The notes under the pieces are model-generated. The model saw only the letters and a list, made by a program, of their open reading frames with translations, was not told the origin of the DNA and made no database searches. A stretch of 64,000 nt of DNA from Nitrospira sp. Ga0074138. GTDB taxonomy: Bacteria; Nitrospirota; Nitrospiria; Nitrospirales; Nitrospiraceae. Shown here piece by piece: positions 42,048-50,891 of this stretch. The number at the start of each line of letters is the position of its first letter. The first letter of the stretch is position 1. Where the stretch lies: assembly GCA_001464735.1 (NCBI GenBank), contig LNDU01000046.1, positions 62,001 to 126,000 on the forward strand. Direction: 5' to 3'. Position numbers and translations under genes: made by a program.

Positions 42048-42374
42048 ATGAAGAATGTGACAAAAGGACTCACCCTCTCCACATCTCTTATTCCCGCACC
42101 AATGAGACGCAGACCCACACGGTTGTCACCAAACCATCTTTTTGAATTGGTTACTCGGTTGTGCATCTTCAAGGCGGAGCGGTGGGGACGCCGAGCGCTC
42201 TTTTACGAGCAGCACCGCGACTATTTCCCTCGAATGTCCGACAGCCGATTCGTGAATCGATGCCGTGAATTGGAAGCGAGATACCGAGCCCTCGCACAGA
42301 TGATATTCCTGATCCCGACAGAGGATCGGTTGATTCCAGTGCGAGTGCGTGCGTTGGCTCTACCGAAGCACTGA
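42048..42374 (+). CDS. Hypothetical basic protein
   Basis: 108 residues with a strong AAGGAGG ribosome site about 10 bases upstream. Arg-rich (MRRRPTRLSPNHLFELVTRLCIFKAERWGRRALFYEQHRDYFPRM...), with a helical centre (RFVNRCRELEARYRALAQM). No domain recognised. The ribosome site and the lack of rare codons make it a likely real gene; function unknown. Confidence 0.55.
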   Translation: MKNVTKGLTLSTSLIPAPMRRRPTRLSPNHLFELVTRLCIFKAERWGRRALFYEQHRDYFPRMSDSRFVNRCRELEARYRALAQMIFLIPTEDRLIPVRVRALALPKH

Positions 42375-42723
42375 GGCAGCAGGCTTCTCCCTGGATTGCT
42401 TTGCTGGACAGGGGATACCTTATATCAGCTGGTGGCCCTGTGTGGGCGGACAGGTATTGAACATCCTGTCTGCCCAGCTTGTGAGAGCTATCCCCCCCGG
42501 ACAACATGATATGTACCCGACGTATTGCGAACCGATTCTGTTCCGATGCTCGGCTCGAGCCTTTGGTGCTTAGCGACCTGCCTGGTGACGATTTTTTGAA
42601 AACAGGCTGATCCTGGTCTTGCGCTATCGTCCCATTCCAACGTAACATCAAGCCTGCTGTGAGTCGTCGTTCTTTACTCTCCACGATTTCACGACCATCA
42701 TCGGCAGAAAGGTAACGGTTTCC
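42375..42723. other. Leader region of the DEAD-box helicase gene
   Basis: About 350 bp. GAAAGGTAACGG lies just before the GTG start as ribosome site. No gene is convincing; a long 5' leader, common for cold-regulated helicase genes, is possible but not demonstrated. Confidence 0.35.
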
Positions 42724-44469
42724 GTGACGAAACAGAGTCACCCTTCGGTGTCCGCCAGCCCGACCGCAACAGGATTTTCACCTGGATTCGTTTCCTTAGG
42801 ACTTGAAGCGCCGCTCCTCACGACGCTGGAAACACTGGGCTATGAAGAGCCTACCCCAATCCAACGTGAGGCTATTCCCCTGCTCCTTGCAGGACGAGAT
42901 TTGCTCGGACAGGCGGCGACCGGCACCGGCAAGACCGCGGCCTTTGCGTTACCGTTGCTGCAGCGAATCGGTCATGCAACGAGGGCTCGCCCATCGGCGC
43001 TTGTGCTCGTGCCGACCCGCGAGTTGGCGATTCAAGTCGGGGAGGCGATGCAACGGTACGGCAAGGAATTACGGATGACGGTGTTACCCGTGTACGGTGG
43101 GCAAGCCATCGGTCCGCAGTTGTACGCGCTCAAGCGGGGAGTCGATGTGGTCGTCGCCACACCCGGTCGGGCCTTGGATCATATCCGCCGTGGCACGCTC
43201 AAGCTACAGGAAGTGAAGATCGTCGTATTGGACGAGGCAGATGAAATGCTCGACATGGGGTTTGCGGATGACCTGGACGCGATCCTGACCGGAACGCCCA
43301 AGGATAAACAAACCGCCTTGTTCTCCGCGACCATGCCTCCACGGATTCGTTCGATCGCCCACCGGCATCTCCATAATCCAGTCGAGATTACGATTGCCAA
43401 AGAACCGGTCAAAGCCGGCACGGCCCCCCGCGTCCAGCAAGCGGCCTATGTCGTCACGAGACCGCATCGAGGGGCCGCGCTTGCCCGTGTGATCGACGTG
43501 TCCGGTGCGAAGTCCGCACTGGTCTTCTGTCGAACCAGACTGGAAGTCGATGAAGTGACGGCGATGCTGACGGGTCGTGGCCATCGAGCCGAAGCGATTC
43601 ATGGAGGTATGAACCAGGGGCAGCGTGACCGTGTGATGCAGGCATTCAAAGGCGGGCAAACCGAGTTGCTGGTTGCAACGGATGTGGCTGCGCGCGGCCT
43701 GGATATACCCCAAGTATCGCACGTGATCAACTACGACCTCCCGTCTTCCGCTGAAGTCTATGTGCATCGGATCGGCCGGACTGGCCGAGCTGGTCGGGAA
43801 GGTGTGGCTATCACGATCCTTGATCCTCGAGAACAGCGTCTGCTGCGAACGATTGAGCAGCACACGAAAGCTCAGGTTACCGTCTTGCCCGTGCCCAGCG
43901 TCGCCGATCTTCGCGCCAAACAGTTGGAGCGTATCCACGCGGCCATGGCAGAGGTCTTGCGCGATGGGAAGCTGGATGGGTTCGCACCCCTTGTTGATCG
44001 GCTGGCCGCCTCCCATTCAGCGACCGATGTGGCAGCAGCCGCGATCAAACTGCTGGTTCGGGCGCAGGGTGGGGATCGTCCGGAACAAGAGATTCCTGGG
44101 TTGCCTGCCAGACAGCCTGAATTCGGCAGGCCGGTCCGGCAGGCCGGTCGCTATGACGACCGATCCCGCAACATATCCTCCCGGCCCGAACGTCGGCCGA
44201 CAGGGCTGCCCCACCAGGGTGGACAGCGGGAGACCGGTATGGCACGGGTGTACATCGGCGCTGGACATGAGGCAGGTATCAGGCCGGGTGATCTTGTGGG
44301 CGCAATCGCTAACGAGGTGAAGGTCAACTCCAACGTCATCGGCGCGATCGAGATCGAAGATCGGTTTTCCATCGTCGATGTCCCGGAATCGCTCGCTGCT
44401 CGTATTATCGACCTGCTCGGCCGCGCTCGGATCAAAGGCCGGAAAGTTCCTGTACGACTGTTTCGTTAA
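42724..44469 (+). CDS. DEAD-box RNA helicase with DbpA-type RNA-binding domain
   Basis: 581 residues from a GTG codon. Helicase motifs in order: FVSLGLEAPLLTTLETLGYEEPTPIQREAIP (Q motif), AATGTGKT (I), PTRELAIQ (Ia), TPGR, DEAD (II), SAT (III), VFCRTR, ATDVAARGLDIP (V) and HRIGRTGRAG (VI). After a Pro/Arg/Gln linker (about 445-500) the C-terminal ARVYIGAGHEAGIRPGDLVGAIANE and IEIEDRFSIVDVPESLAARII form the DbpA/CsdA RNA-binding fold. Likely role: ribosome assembly or RNA decay, as for DeaD. Confidence 0.93.
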   Translation: MTKQSHPSVSASPTATGFSPGFVSLGLEAPLLTTLETLGYEEPTPIQREAIPLLLAGRDLLGQAATGTGKTAAFALPLLQRIGHATRARPSALVLVPTRELAIQVGEAMQRYGKELRMTVLPVYGGQAIGPQLYALKRGVDVVVATPGRALDHIRRGTLKLQEVKIVVLDEADEMLDMGFADDLDAILTGTPKDKQTALFSATMPPRIRSIAHRHLHNPVEITIAKEPVKAGTAPRVQQAAYVVTRPHRGAALARVIDVSGAKSALVFCRTRLEVDEVTAMLTGRGHRAEAIHGGMNQGQRDRVMQAFKGGQTELLVATDVAARGLDIPQVSHVINYDLPSSAEVYVHRIGRTGRAGREGVAITILDPREQRLLRTIEQHTKAQVTVLPVPSVADLRAKQLERIHAAMAEVLRDGKLDGFAPLVDRLAASHSATDVAAAAIKLLVRAQGGDRPEQEIPGLPARQPEFGRPVRQAGRYDDRSRNISSRPERRPTGLPHQGGQRETGMARVYIGAGHEAGIRPGDLVGAIANEVKVNSNVIGAIEIEDRFSIVDVPESLAARIIDLLGRARIKGRKVPVRLFR

Positions 44470-44570
44470 TAGCGTAGGTGCCACACTCATGCGAGTCGTT
44501 ATCAGCTGTCCACTTTCAAGAAGTCCTGCTTGAGTGATGGCCGAAGGTTGACTGTTCTGACCAGCCACCA

Positions 44571-44813
44571 TTGAAGGATGCCCAACCTCTCGTTTCTGCC
44601 TCAGTCAAATTCTATGAGATTACCGTCAAGGTGGTCGTGTTGACAGCAGCCATTATCTACCTCGGTTTGTTTACCGGCATGACCGTGTCTGTGTCTATTT
44701 CTGCGGCCGTCGCTTCCAGGGCGATTCTACGGTTCTTCCATGAGTCGAATATCCTCGAAAACAACGTCGTTCAAACCACGGCTTCGTCGGGTGAGGCGCT
44801 GCTGCCAGACTGA
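44571..44813 (+). CDS. Small membrane protein, doubtful
   Basis: 80 residues from a TTG codon without a clear ribosome site. One or two hydrophobic stretches (VKVVVLTAAIIYLGLFTGMTVSVSISAAVA) suggest a membrane segment. No family recognised. It lies between the helicase and the RuBisCO-like gene. Confidence 0.35.
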   Translation: MKDAQPLVSASVKFYEITVKVVVLTAAIIYLGLFTGMTVSVSISAAVASRAILRFFHESNILENNVVQTTASSGEALLPD

Positions 44814-44887
44814 TTATCGGTGAAGCCTTGATGGAGATCATGCTTACGATGCCGATGCAGGATCACGTATAGCTCGAGGCACCGTCT

Positions 44888-46024
44888 ATGAGTCTCGCTG
44901 TCCAGGATTCTTCAGAGTGGCTTACGGCGATCTACGAGATCGATGGGCCTGAGGCACTGGCTCGACGCACGGCGGAACGTATCTGTATTGATCAGACCAT
45001 TGAAGCCGAGAGCAATCTCCTTCCACCTTCGCTTCATTCCACGATTCTAGGACAACTGGAAGATCTGCGGGCAACTGCCGGGGGTCGATATCACGCCACT
45101 ATCCGTTTCCGTGGCGACCTGCTCAGCGGCGAGTGCAGTGATTTGCTCAACGTCTTGTTTGGGACCAGCAGTCTTCGTGGAGGCGTCACGTTGTTGTCGT
45201 TCAGGTTGACGAACGGGCTGCTCTCTTGGTGGCCGGGGCCACGATTTGGGGTAGATGGACTCAAGCAAGCGGTCGGAGTGTCCCGTCGCCCACTCCTCTG
45301 CGCAGTACTGAAGCCGTTAGGCCGCACTCCTCAGGAGCTTGCAGAGTTGGCTATTCATTTTGTCGAGGGCGGCGTCGATATGATCAAGGACGACCAGAGT
45401 CTGGTCGATCAACGATGGTGTCCCTTTGAAGAACGTGTGGCCCGCTGTGCCGAAGCCGTTGTGCAAGCAAGCACGCGGCGAGGAAGGCCCTGCCTGTATT
45501 TTGCGCACGTCAGTGGATCGTTGGATACGATGCGTCAGCGAGCAGCCCTGGCGAAGACCCTGGGTGCATCAGGCCTCTTGGTTGCGCCCGGCTTGACCGG
45601 CTTCGACGCCATGAGAACGCTTCGGTCAGACGATGAGATTGCTCTGTCGATTGCGAGCCATCCGTCCATGCTTGGCACCTTGGTCGATCAAGGTAGGGGT
45701 GGGCTCGCTGCTCCTGTCGTCTATGGGCTTCTGCCTCGATTGGTCGGCTCAGACCTCAGCATCTATCCAGCGTTCGGTTCTGGTTATCCGATGTCGCAAC
45801 AGGAGTGCGTTTCGGTGGCGGACCAGTGTCGGCAGGCTTGGGGGTCTATCAAACCGATAATGCCAGCAGTCGGTGGGCGCATCGGGATTGAGCGCATAGG
45901 GGAGCTGGGTTCGGTCTTAGGTCGAGATGCCATCTTTGTCTTAGGAAGCCGCATGCAGCAGAACCCGGAAAATATTGTCGCGGCGATGAATGCTTTGCAT
46001 CGAGCGCTGACCGAGTCGTTCTAA
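44888..46024 (+). CDS. RuBisCO-like protein (form IV)
   Basis: 378 residues with the RuBisCO large-chain layout: N-terminal domain, then a TIM barrel with CAVLKPLGRTPQELAELA (K142 equals the catalytic KP Lys), GGVDMIKDDQSL (K167, D168, D169 at the metal site) and PAVGGRIGIERI in place of the phosphate loop. The position of the second metal-site acid is Gln170 instead of Glu, and the loop-6 Lys region is not recognisable, so it cannot fix CO2. Form IV members act as enolases or isomerases, for example in methylthio-ribulose salvage; no such genes are near. Function unknown. Confidence 0.88.
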   Translation: MSLAVQDSSEWLTAIYEIDGPEALARRTAERICIDQTIEAESNLLPPSLHSTILGQLEDLRATAGGRYHATIRFRGDLLSGECSDLLNVLFGTSSLRGGVTLLSFRLTNGLLSWWPGPRFGVDGLKQAVGVSRRPLLCAVLKPLGRTPQELAELAIHFVEGGVDMIKDDQSLVDQRWCPFEERVARCAEAVVQASTRRGRPCLYFAHVSGSLDTMRQRAALAKTLGASGLLVAPGLTGFDAMRTLRSDDEIALSIASHPSMLGTLVDQGRGGLAAPVVYGLLPRLVGSDLSIYPAFGSGYPMSQQECVSVADQCRQAWGSIKPIMPAVGGRIGIERIGELGSVLGRDAIFVLGSRMQQNPENIVAAMNALHRALTESF

Positions 46025-46139
46025 TACCGTTGTTCTGGTATAGCTTCAAAACATTTTCTGTCTTTGGTATGCTTTACGACAATGTGTGCAACGTGTTCTC
46101 CCACAAAGAACAAGAAAACCGGTCGTCCTGGAGGTGCAG

Positions 46140-46445
46140 ATGAAAATGTCCACGAGGTTCTTTGAGATGCTCCGCATGATCGGGCGTCTCCGGTCTGACC
46201 TTCCTCTGTTGGGTCGTCTTCTCAAGGCTTGGAAGGATGGTAGCTATCGGGGGCTCTCCGTGCGCACACTTGCCTCGCTTGCAGGAGCTCTGCTCTACGT
46301 TGTGAGCCCGGTGGACTTGATACCGGATTTTATCCCTGGTGTTGGATTCATCGATGATGCGGCGGTGTTGGCGCTGCTTCTGCATAGCCTGGCACAGGAT
46401 CTTGCGGCGTTTCGAATCTGGGAGGAGCGACGTGCGAATGGGTGA
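46140..46445 (+). CDS. DUF1232 (YkvA-like) membrane protein
   Basis: 101 residues, GGAGGT before ATG 46140. The DUF1232 signature is ALLYVVSPVDLIPDFIPGVGFIDDAAVLALLLHSLAQDL, a hydrophobic hairpin with the conserved SPxDLIPDFIP motif. Members are small membrane-associated proteins of unknown role. Short monocistronic gene. Confidence 0.88.
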   Translation: MKMSTRFFEMLRMIGRLRSDLPLLGRLLKAWKDGSYRGLSVRTLASLAGALLYVVSPVDLIPDFIPGVGFIDDAAVLALLLHSLAQDLAAFRIWEERRANG

Positions 46446-46540
46446 ACACATTGATGGAAATATGAGTCGATGGAATGCCTGACTTGTTAGCTCTCTTGCA
46501 GTAATACCTCGAGTGATTACTGAATAATGATGTGCTTTAA

Positions 46541-49060
46541 TTAGCTGCGCCGATTTGCCTTGGCCGTCGGCACGGCATTCAGCGGATCTTCAGGCCAGTG
46601 GTGCTTTGGATACCGACCACGTAGTTCCTTCCGGACATCGTGATACGCTCGCTTCCAGAAGCCGCCTAAGTCTTGCGTGACCTGCACAGGGCGCTTGGCG
46701 GGCGAAAGGAGGTGCAGCATCAAGGGAATTTTCCCGCCCGCGATACACGGCGTGTCCTTGCACCCGAACATCTCTTGCAAGCGCACCTCCAACACTGGAG
46801 ACTCGGCTTGCTCGTAGTCGACAGGGAGGCGAGAGCCACTCGGAACAGTGATGTGGGTTGGGGCTAGACGGTCAAGGCGACGCAGCTGTTCGTAGGTCAA
46901 TAAGGCATGGAGTGGGGCTGTCAGATCCAATCGTTTGACCCGATCGAGGGTGGTGATATTGGCTACGTACGGACCAAGCCACTGGTCCAATGTCCGAAGC
47001 AACGCTTCATCGGAAAGATTGGGCCATTCCGTCTGAGGATCATCAATACGTCGCAGCCACATCACGCGCGCGCGCCACTGTTTGAGCAGATGGCCGAACG
47101 ACAAAACGTCAAGTCCAGCTTTATAAATCTCCTGTAAGAGCACGGATGTTATTTTGTTTTTATCTGGTGATGAAACTGCCTCCTCCAATAAAGTTATGGC
47201 TCCAAGTCGACGGCGACAGAGGGCTCGAACAGCAGCGCTACGCTCATCCCAGTAGACCAACTCTTCATTGAGCAACTGGTCATGGTACAAGGATTCAATG
47301 GCTTCGCACGTGATCGGAGCGGCGAGGTGAATATCGGCCCACTGGCCTCCTCCATCCAAGTCCGCGATGACAAGGAAAGGTTCCGTCGCGATGGGATCAG
47401 GTCTTCTGAACCGTGCACCTCGCCCATTCACAAGTCGGTAACTGGCAATCTCACCGGATTGCCGCTGCGCGATCCGATCGGGATAGGCCAGCGCGAGCAA
47501 AAGACCAGCCGCATACGGGTGGTCGTGTCCGTCGCCGTTTGGCTTCCCCGACAGCCTCTTGAGCTGTCGTCGCCAGAGTTGAGCCGTTCGCCTCACGCGT
47601 TCGACCACGGTTCGATTGACTGCCTGGCTGCCGGAATCATACTCACCCTGAAGCACATCCAGTCTGACACGCAGATCCACAGTCTGGTCTGCTGACAATC
47701 CGTGCAGGACGTCACGTTCACTCAACAGCGCTGCCACTTCGCATGCTTGATCGGCAAGCCTCAGTGAAATGGCGCTAATCAGCATATGCGCCAAGCGGGG
47801 ATGCAGTGGAAGCTCGGCCATTTGCCGTCCATGATCTGTCAGGCGCTTGTCCGTTGAAAAGGCGCCGAGCTGGATGAGCAAGTCTTTGGCTTGGGCGACC
47901 GCACCAGGCGGCGGCGGAGTAAGCCAGGACAATTCGTCCGGACTCTGCGCGCCCCACTGGGCGAGATCCAACATCAGCGGGGCCAGATCTGCCTCAAGAA
48001 TTTCCGGTGGACGATGGACCGCAAGTGAGGTCTGCTCCTTTTCGGTCCACAGTCGGTAACAGATGCCTGGTTCAAGGCGGCCCGCTCTGCCACGACGTTG
48101 CTCAGCAGAATCTCTCGTGACGCGAATGGTCTCCAACCGAGTCAGACCGGAGCGAGGATCGAACCGAGGAATGCGGAGCCAGCCCGCATCGATCACCACA
48201 CGTACACCTTCGATGGTCAAGCTGGTTTCGGCAATCGACGTGGCGAGCACGATTTTTCGCGATCCAGGAGCGGCTGGTCGAATCGCCGCGTCTTGCATGT
48301 CTTGCGGAAGCTCACCGTGCAATGGTGCGATCTGTATCGATGGTCCCAGTTTGGAGTCCAACAGCGTTCGCTCGACCCGGCGAATATCAGCCATTCCCGG
48401 AAGAAAGACCAGCAAGCTACCGTTATCGTTCGCCAGTGATCGTCGAATGTGCTGCACCACGGCATGATCAAGTCGTCCGGAAACAGCGCGATCAAGGTAT
48501 CGGGTTTCGACGGGAAACAGCCGGCCTTCGCAGGAGATGAGCGGCGCATGCCCCATTAGTTCGCTGACCAGACCGCAGTTGAGGGTCGCCGACATCACCA
48601 AGAGGCGAAGCTCGGGGTGAAAGAGACGTTGAGCTTCAAGACAGAGGGCAAGCCCCAGGTCGGCTTGCAGACTTCGTTCATGAAATTCGTCGAACACCAC
48701 CATGCCGTAGGCATCCAGCGACGGATCCTCTTGGAGTAGCCGGGTCAGCACTCCCTCGGTGACGACCTCGATTTTAGTCCTCGGCCCGATCTTCGTATCC
48801 AGCCGCATCCTATAGCCGATGGTTTCCCCAATGGGCTCGTGCAGCTGGTCGGCCATCCGGTGCGCGGCAGCTCGTGCGGCGAGCCGCCGTGGCTCCAACA
48901 TCAGGAGTTTCCTGCCCGCTAACCAAGGCGACTCGAGGAGTGCGAGTGGGACACGAGTGGTTTTCCCGGCGCCTGGAGGGGCCGTGAGCAACACATTGGG
49001 ACCGTCGTTCAACGCTCGATGGATTAATGGCAGGACATCTTCTATTGGAAGTATGGACAT
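46541..49060 (-). CDS. hrpB: ATP-dependent helicase HrpB
   Basis: 839 residues from ATG 49060 (MSILPIEDVLPLIHRAL). DEAH-family motifs: APPGAGKTTRVPLALL (I), LEPRRLAARAAA (Ia), VTEGVLTRLLQ, DEFHER (II), MSAT (III), ATSIAETSLTIEGV (V) and QRRGRAGR (VI). The HA2-like region and the HrpB-specific C-terminal domain with LPVDYE and LLSPAKRPVQVTQDLGGFW complete it. The biological role of HrpB is poorly known. It lies alone on the reverse strand between two forward transcription units. Confidence 0.94.
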   Translation of the reverse strand: MSILPIEDVLPLIHRALNDGPNVLLTAPPGAGKTTRVPLALLESPWLAGRKLLMLEPRRLAARAAAHRMADQLHEPIGETIGYRMRLDTKIGPRTKIEVVTEGVLTRLLQEDPSLDAYGMVVFDEFHERSLQADLGLALCLEAQRLFHPELRLLVMSATLNCGLVSELMGHAPLISCEGRLFPVETRYLDRAVSGRLDHAVVQHIRRSLANDNGSLLVFLPGMADIRRVERTLLDSKLGPSIQIAPLHGELPQDMQDAAIRPAAPGSRKIVLATSIAETSLTIEGVRVVIDAGWLRIPRFDPRSGLTRLETIRVTRDSAEQRRGRAGRLEPGICYRLWTEKEQTSLAVHRPPEILEADLAPLMLDLAQWGAQSPDELSWLTPPPPGAVAQAKDLLIQLGAFSTDKRLTDHGRQMAELPLHPRLAHMLISAISLRLADQACEVAALLSERDVLHGLSADQTVDLRVRLDVLQGEYDSGSQAVNRTVVERVRRTAQLWRRQLKRLSGKPNGDGHDHPYAAGLLLALAYPDRIAQRQSGEIASYRLVNGRGARFRRPDPIATEPFLVIADLDGGGQWADIHLAAPITCEAIESLYHDQLLNEELVYWDERSAAVRALCRRRLGAITLLEEAVSSPDKNKITSVLLQEIYKAGLDVLSFGHLLKQWRARVMWLRRIDDPQTEWPNLSDEALLRTLDQWLGPYVANITTLDRVKRLDLTAPLHALLTYEQLRRLDRLAPTHITVPSGSRLPVDYEQAESPVLEVRLQEMFGCKDTPCIAGGKIPLMLHLLSPAKRPVQVTQDLGGFWKRAYHDVRKELRGRYPKHHWPEDPLNAVPTAKANRRS

Positions 49061-49121
49061 GACGTGATAGGTTCGTGAACGTGATGGACCAGACTGTATC
49101 AAAAAGTGACGAGGAGAAGGA

Positions 49122-49352
49122 ATGCCGCAATCACGGAGTGTTGCGGGGAAACTGATGCCGACCTATCGTTGGAGCACGAACGGGCCGACTCAGCCCGGCT
49201 GGTACTGGTTCCGGGGACAAGCGCATGAGGCCGATCCCTTTATCGTGCTTGTCGATGAGGCAGGACAGTTCCAATGGCCGGACGGCGGGTTTCAGGAAGT
49301 CCCGCTGGCCAAAGGTGAATGGGCTGGCCCGATCGAGGAGCCGGACGAGTAA
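49122..49352 (+). CDS. Hypothetical protein upstream of zwf
   Basis: 76 residues with GAGGAGAAGG before the ATG. Trp- and Pro-rich (YRWSTNGPTQPGWYWFRGQAH, FQWPDGGFQEVP, GEWAGPIEEPDE). The sequence resembles short proteins with a GWYW motif that contain a small beta-structure. No assigned function. It starts 25 bp before the zwf gene and is likely transcribed with it. Confidence 0.6.
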   Translation: MPQSRSVAGKLMPTYRWSTNGPTQPGWYWFRGQAHEADPFIVLVDEAGQFQWPDGGFQEVPLAKGEWAGPIEEPDE

Positions 49353-49377
49353 CGCAACCAGGTCTCACCAGGGGAAC

Positions 49378-50844
49378 ATGAACGAACGAACCGTCGAGCC
49401 GCATCTCTTTATTATTCTAGGAGCGACCGGTGATCTGACCCGGCGAAAACTCCTGCCCGCACTCTTTCACTTGCGCACCTACGGCGAACTTGAAAAACAG
49501 AACACCCTTATTGTCGGTGCTGCATTGCCTGAGCTCAGTCAAGAAGCCTTCCGGTTATGGGCGTATGAGGGCCTGGGCAGTTCCGGGTCGCGTCATGCGA
49601 GCGACCTCCGCCAATGGTGTGACGATCATGTGTATTATCAACCTCTACGCGAAGGTAAGTTGGCGGACTACGAAGCGCTCGCCAAATATATCGCTCAGTT
49701 TGAAGTGGCGAGGAATCTGCCTCAAAACCGAATTTTCTACCTGGCGCTTCCGCCGACGATTGTCCCTGAAACCCTGGAGCTGCTCGATCAAACCGGATTG
49801 CTCAAGAGCCATGGGTGGGTGCGAGTGGTCTTTGAAAAGCCGTTCGGTCATGATTTTCACTCCGCACGCGCCCTCAACACCCTCTTACATCGTTATCTCG
49901 AAGAGCCTCAGATCTATCGCATCGATCACTATCTGGGCAAAGAGACCGTACAAAATCTACTGGCCTTTCGCTTTGCGAACCCAATTTTTGAATCGTTGTG
50001 GAATCGCGATACGGTGGAGAGTGTGGAAATTACGGTTGCCGAAGACCTCGGTGTCGAACACCGCGGGGCTTACTACCAGGGGGCCGGCGCCTTGCGAGAC
50101 ATGGTTCAGAACCATTTGACGCAACTCCTGACCGTCGTTGGCATGGAAGTGCCGACTTCCTTTGAATCGTCCGAGATTCAAGCGGAAAAACTGAAAGTCT
50201 TGCGCTCGATTTCACCCATTCGCCCTCAGGACGTGATCTTCGGCCAATATTCGGCATGGGACATCGCCGGCCAGCGAATTCCAGGCTATCTGGAAGAACG
50301 AGGTGTACCGCCAGACTCCAAGACTGAAACCTACGTCGCGTTGAAATTAGAGATTCACAACTGGCGCTGGAGGGGAGTGCCGTTTTATTTAAGAACCGGC
50401 AAACGGCTTCCGCGCAAGATCACACAGGTGGCCGTCACCTTCCGCTCAGCCCCCATTCAAGTCTTTCGATCCTTGGAACCAGGCAGCCTCAATCCCAACA
50501 AGTTACTGATCATGCTGCAGCCGAGTGAAGGATTTTCTCTCTGCTTCTCCGTGAAAACACCCGGGAGGCCCTTCAAATTTGCCGATCGCGCATTGAGGTT
50601 CGACTATGGCCGTGCCTTCGGCGGGGAACTGCCGGAAGCCTATGAAACACTGTTGCGCGACGTCATGATCGGCGACCAAACATTGTTCGTGACCTCGGAC
50701 TTTACAGAAACGGCCTGGCGACTGTACGACCCGCTCTTGCTCAGCCCCCGACCGGTGCATGTCTACACGGCTGGATCGTGGGGGCCACTGGAAGCCGACG
50801 CGCTTGTGGAACAAAACGGTCTGAACTGGCAATTGGGCTGGTAG
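49378..50844 (+). CDS. zwf: Glucose-6-phosphate 1-dehydrogenase
   Basis: 488 residues from ATG 49378 (AGGGG upstream). The NAD(P)-binding motif is ILGATGDLTRRKLLPALF; the active-site motif is RIDHYLGKETVQN with the catalytic His; VFEKPFGHD and FYLRTGKRLPRK are typical. The enzyme oxidises glucose-6-phosphate to 6-phosphogluconolactone in the oxidative pentose phosphate pathway. No pgl or gnd gene follows. Confidence 0.95.
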   Translation: MNERTVEPHLFIILGATGDLTRRKLLPALFHLRTYGELEKQNTLIVGAALPELSQEAFRLWAYEGLGSSGSRHASDLRQWCDDHVYYQPLREGKLADYEALAKYIAQFEVARNLPQNRIFYLALPPTIVPETLELLDQTGLLKSHGWVRVVFEKPFGHDFHSARALNTLLHRYLEEPQIYRIDHYLGKETVQNLLAFRFANPIFESLWNRDTVESVEITVAEDLGVEHRGAYYQGAGALRDMVQNHLTQLLTVVGMEVPTSFESSEIQAEKLKVLRSISPIRPQDVIFGQYSAWDIAGQRIPGYLEERGVPPDSKTETYVALKLEIHNWRWRGVPFYLRTGKRLPRKITQVAVTFRSAPIQVFRSLEPGSLNPNKLLIMLQPSEGFSLCFSVKTPGRPFKFADRALRFDYGRAFGGELPEAYETLLRDVMIGDQTLFVTSDFTETAWRLYDPLLLSPRPVHVYTAGSWGPLEADALVEQNGLNWQLGW

Positions 50845-50891
50845 GAATTCCCGCACGAATCCTCTGCCACGTCGTTATGCTACGAGGGTAC

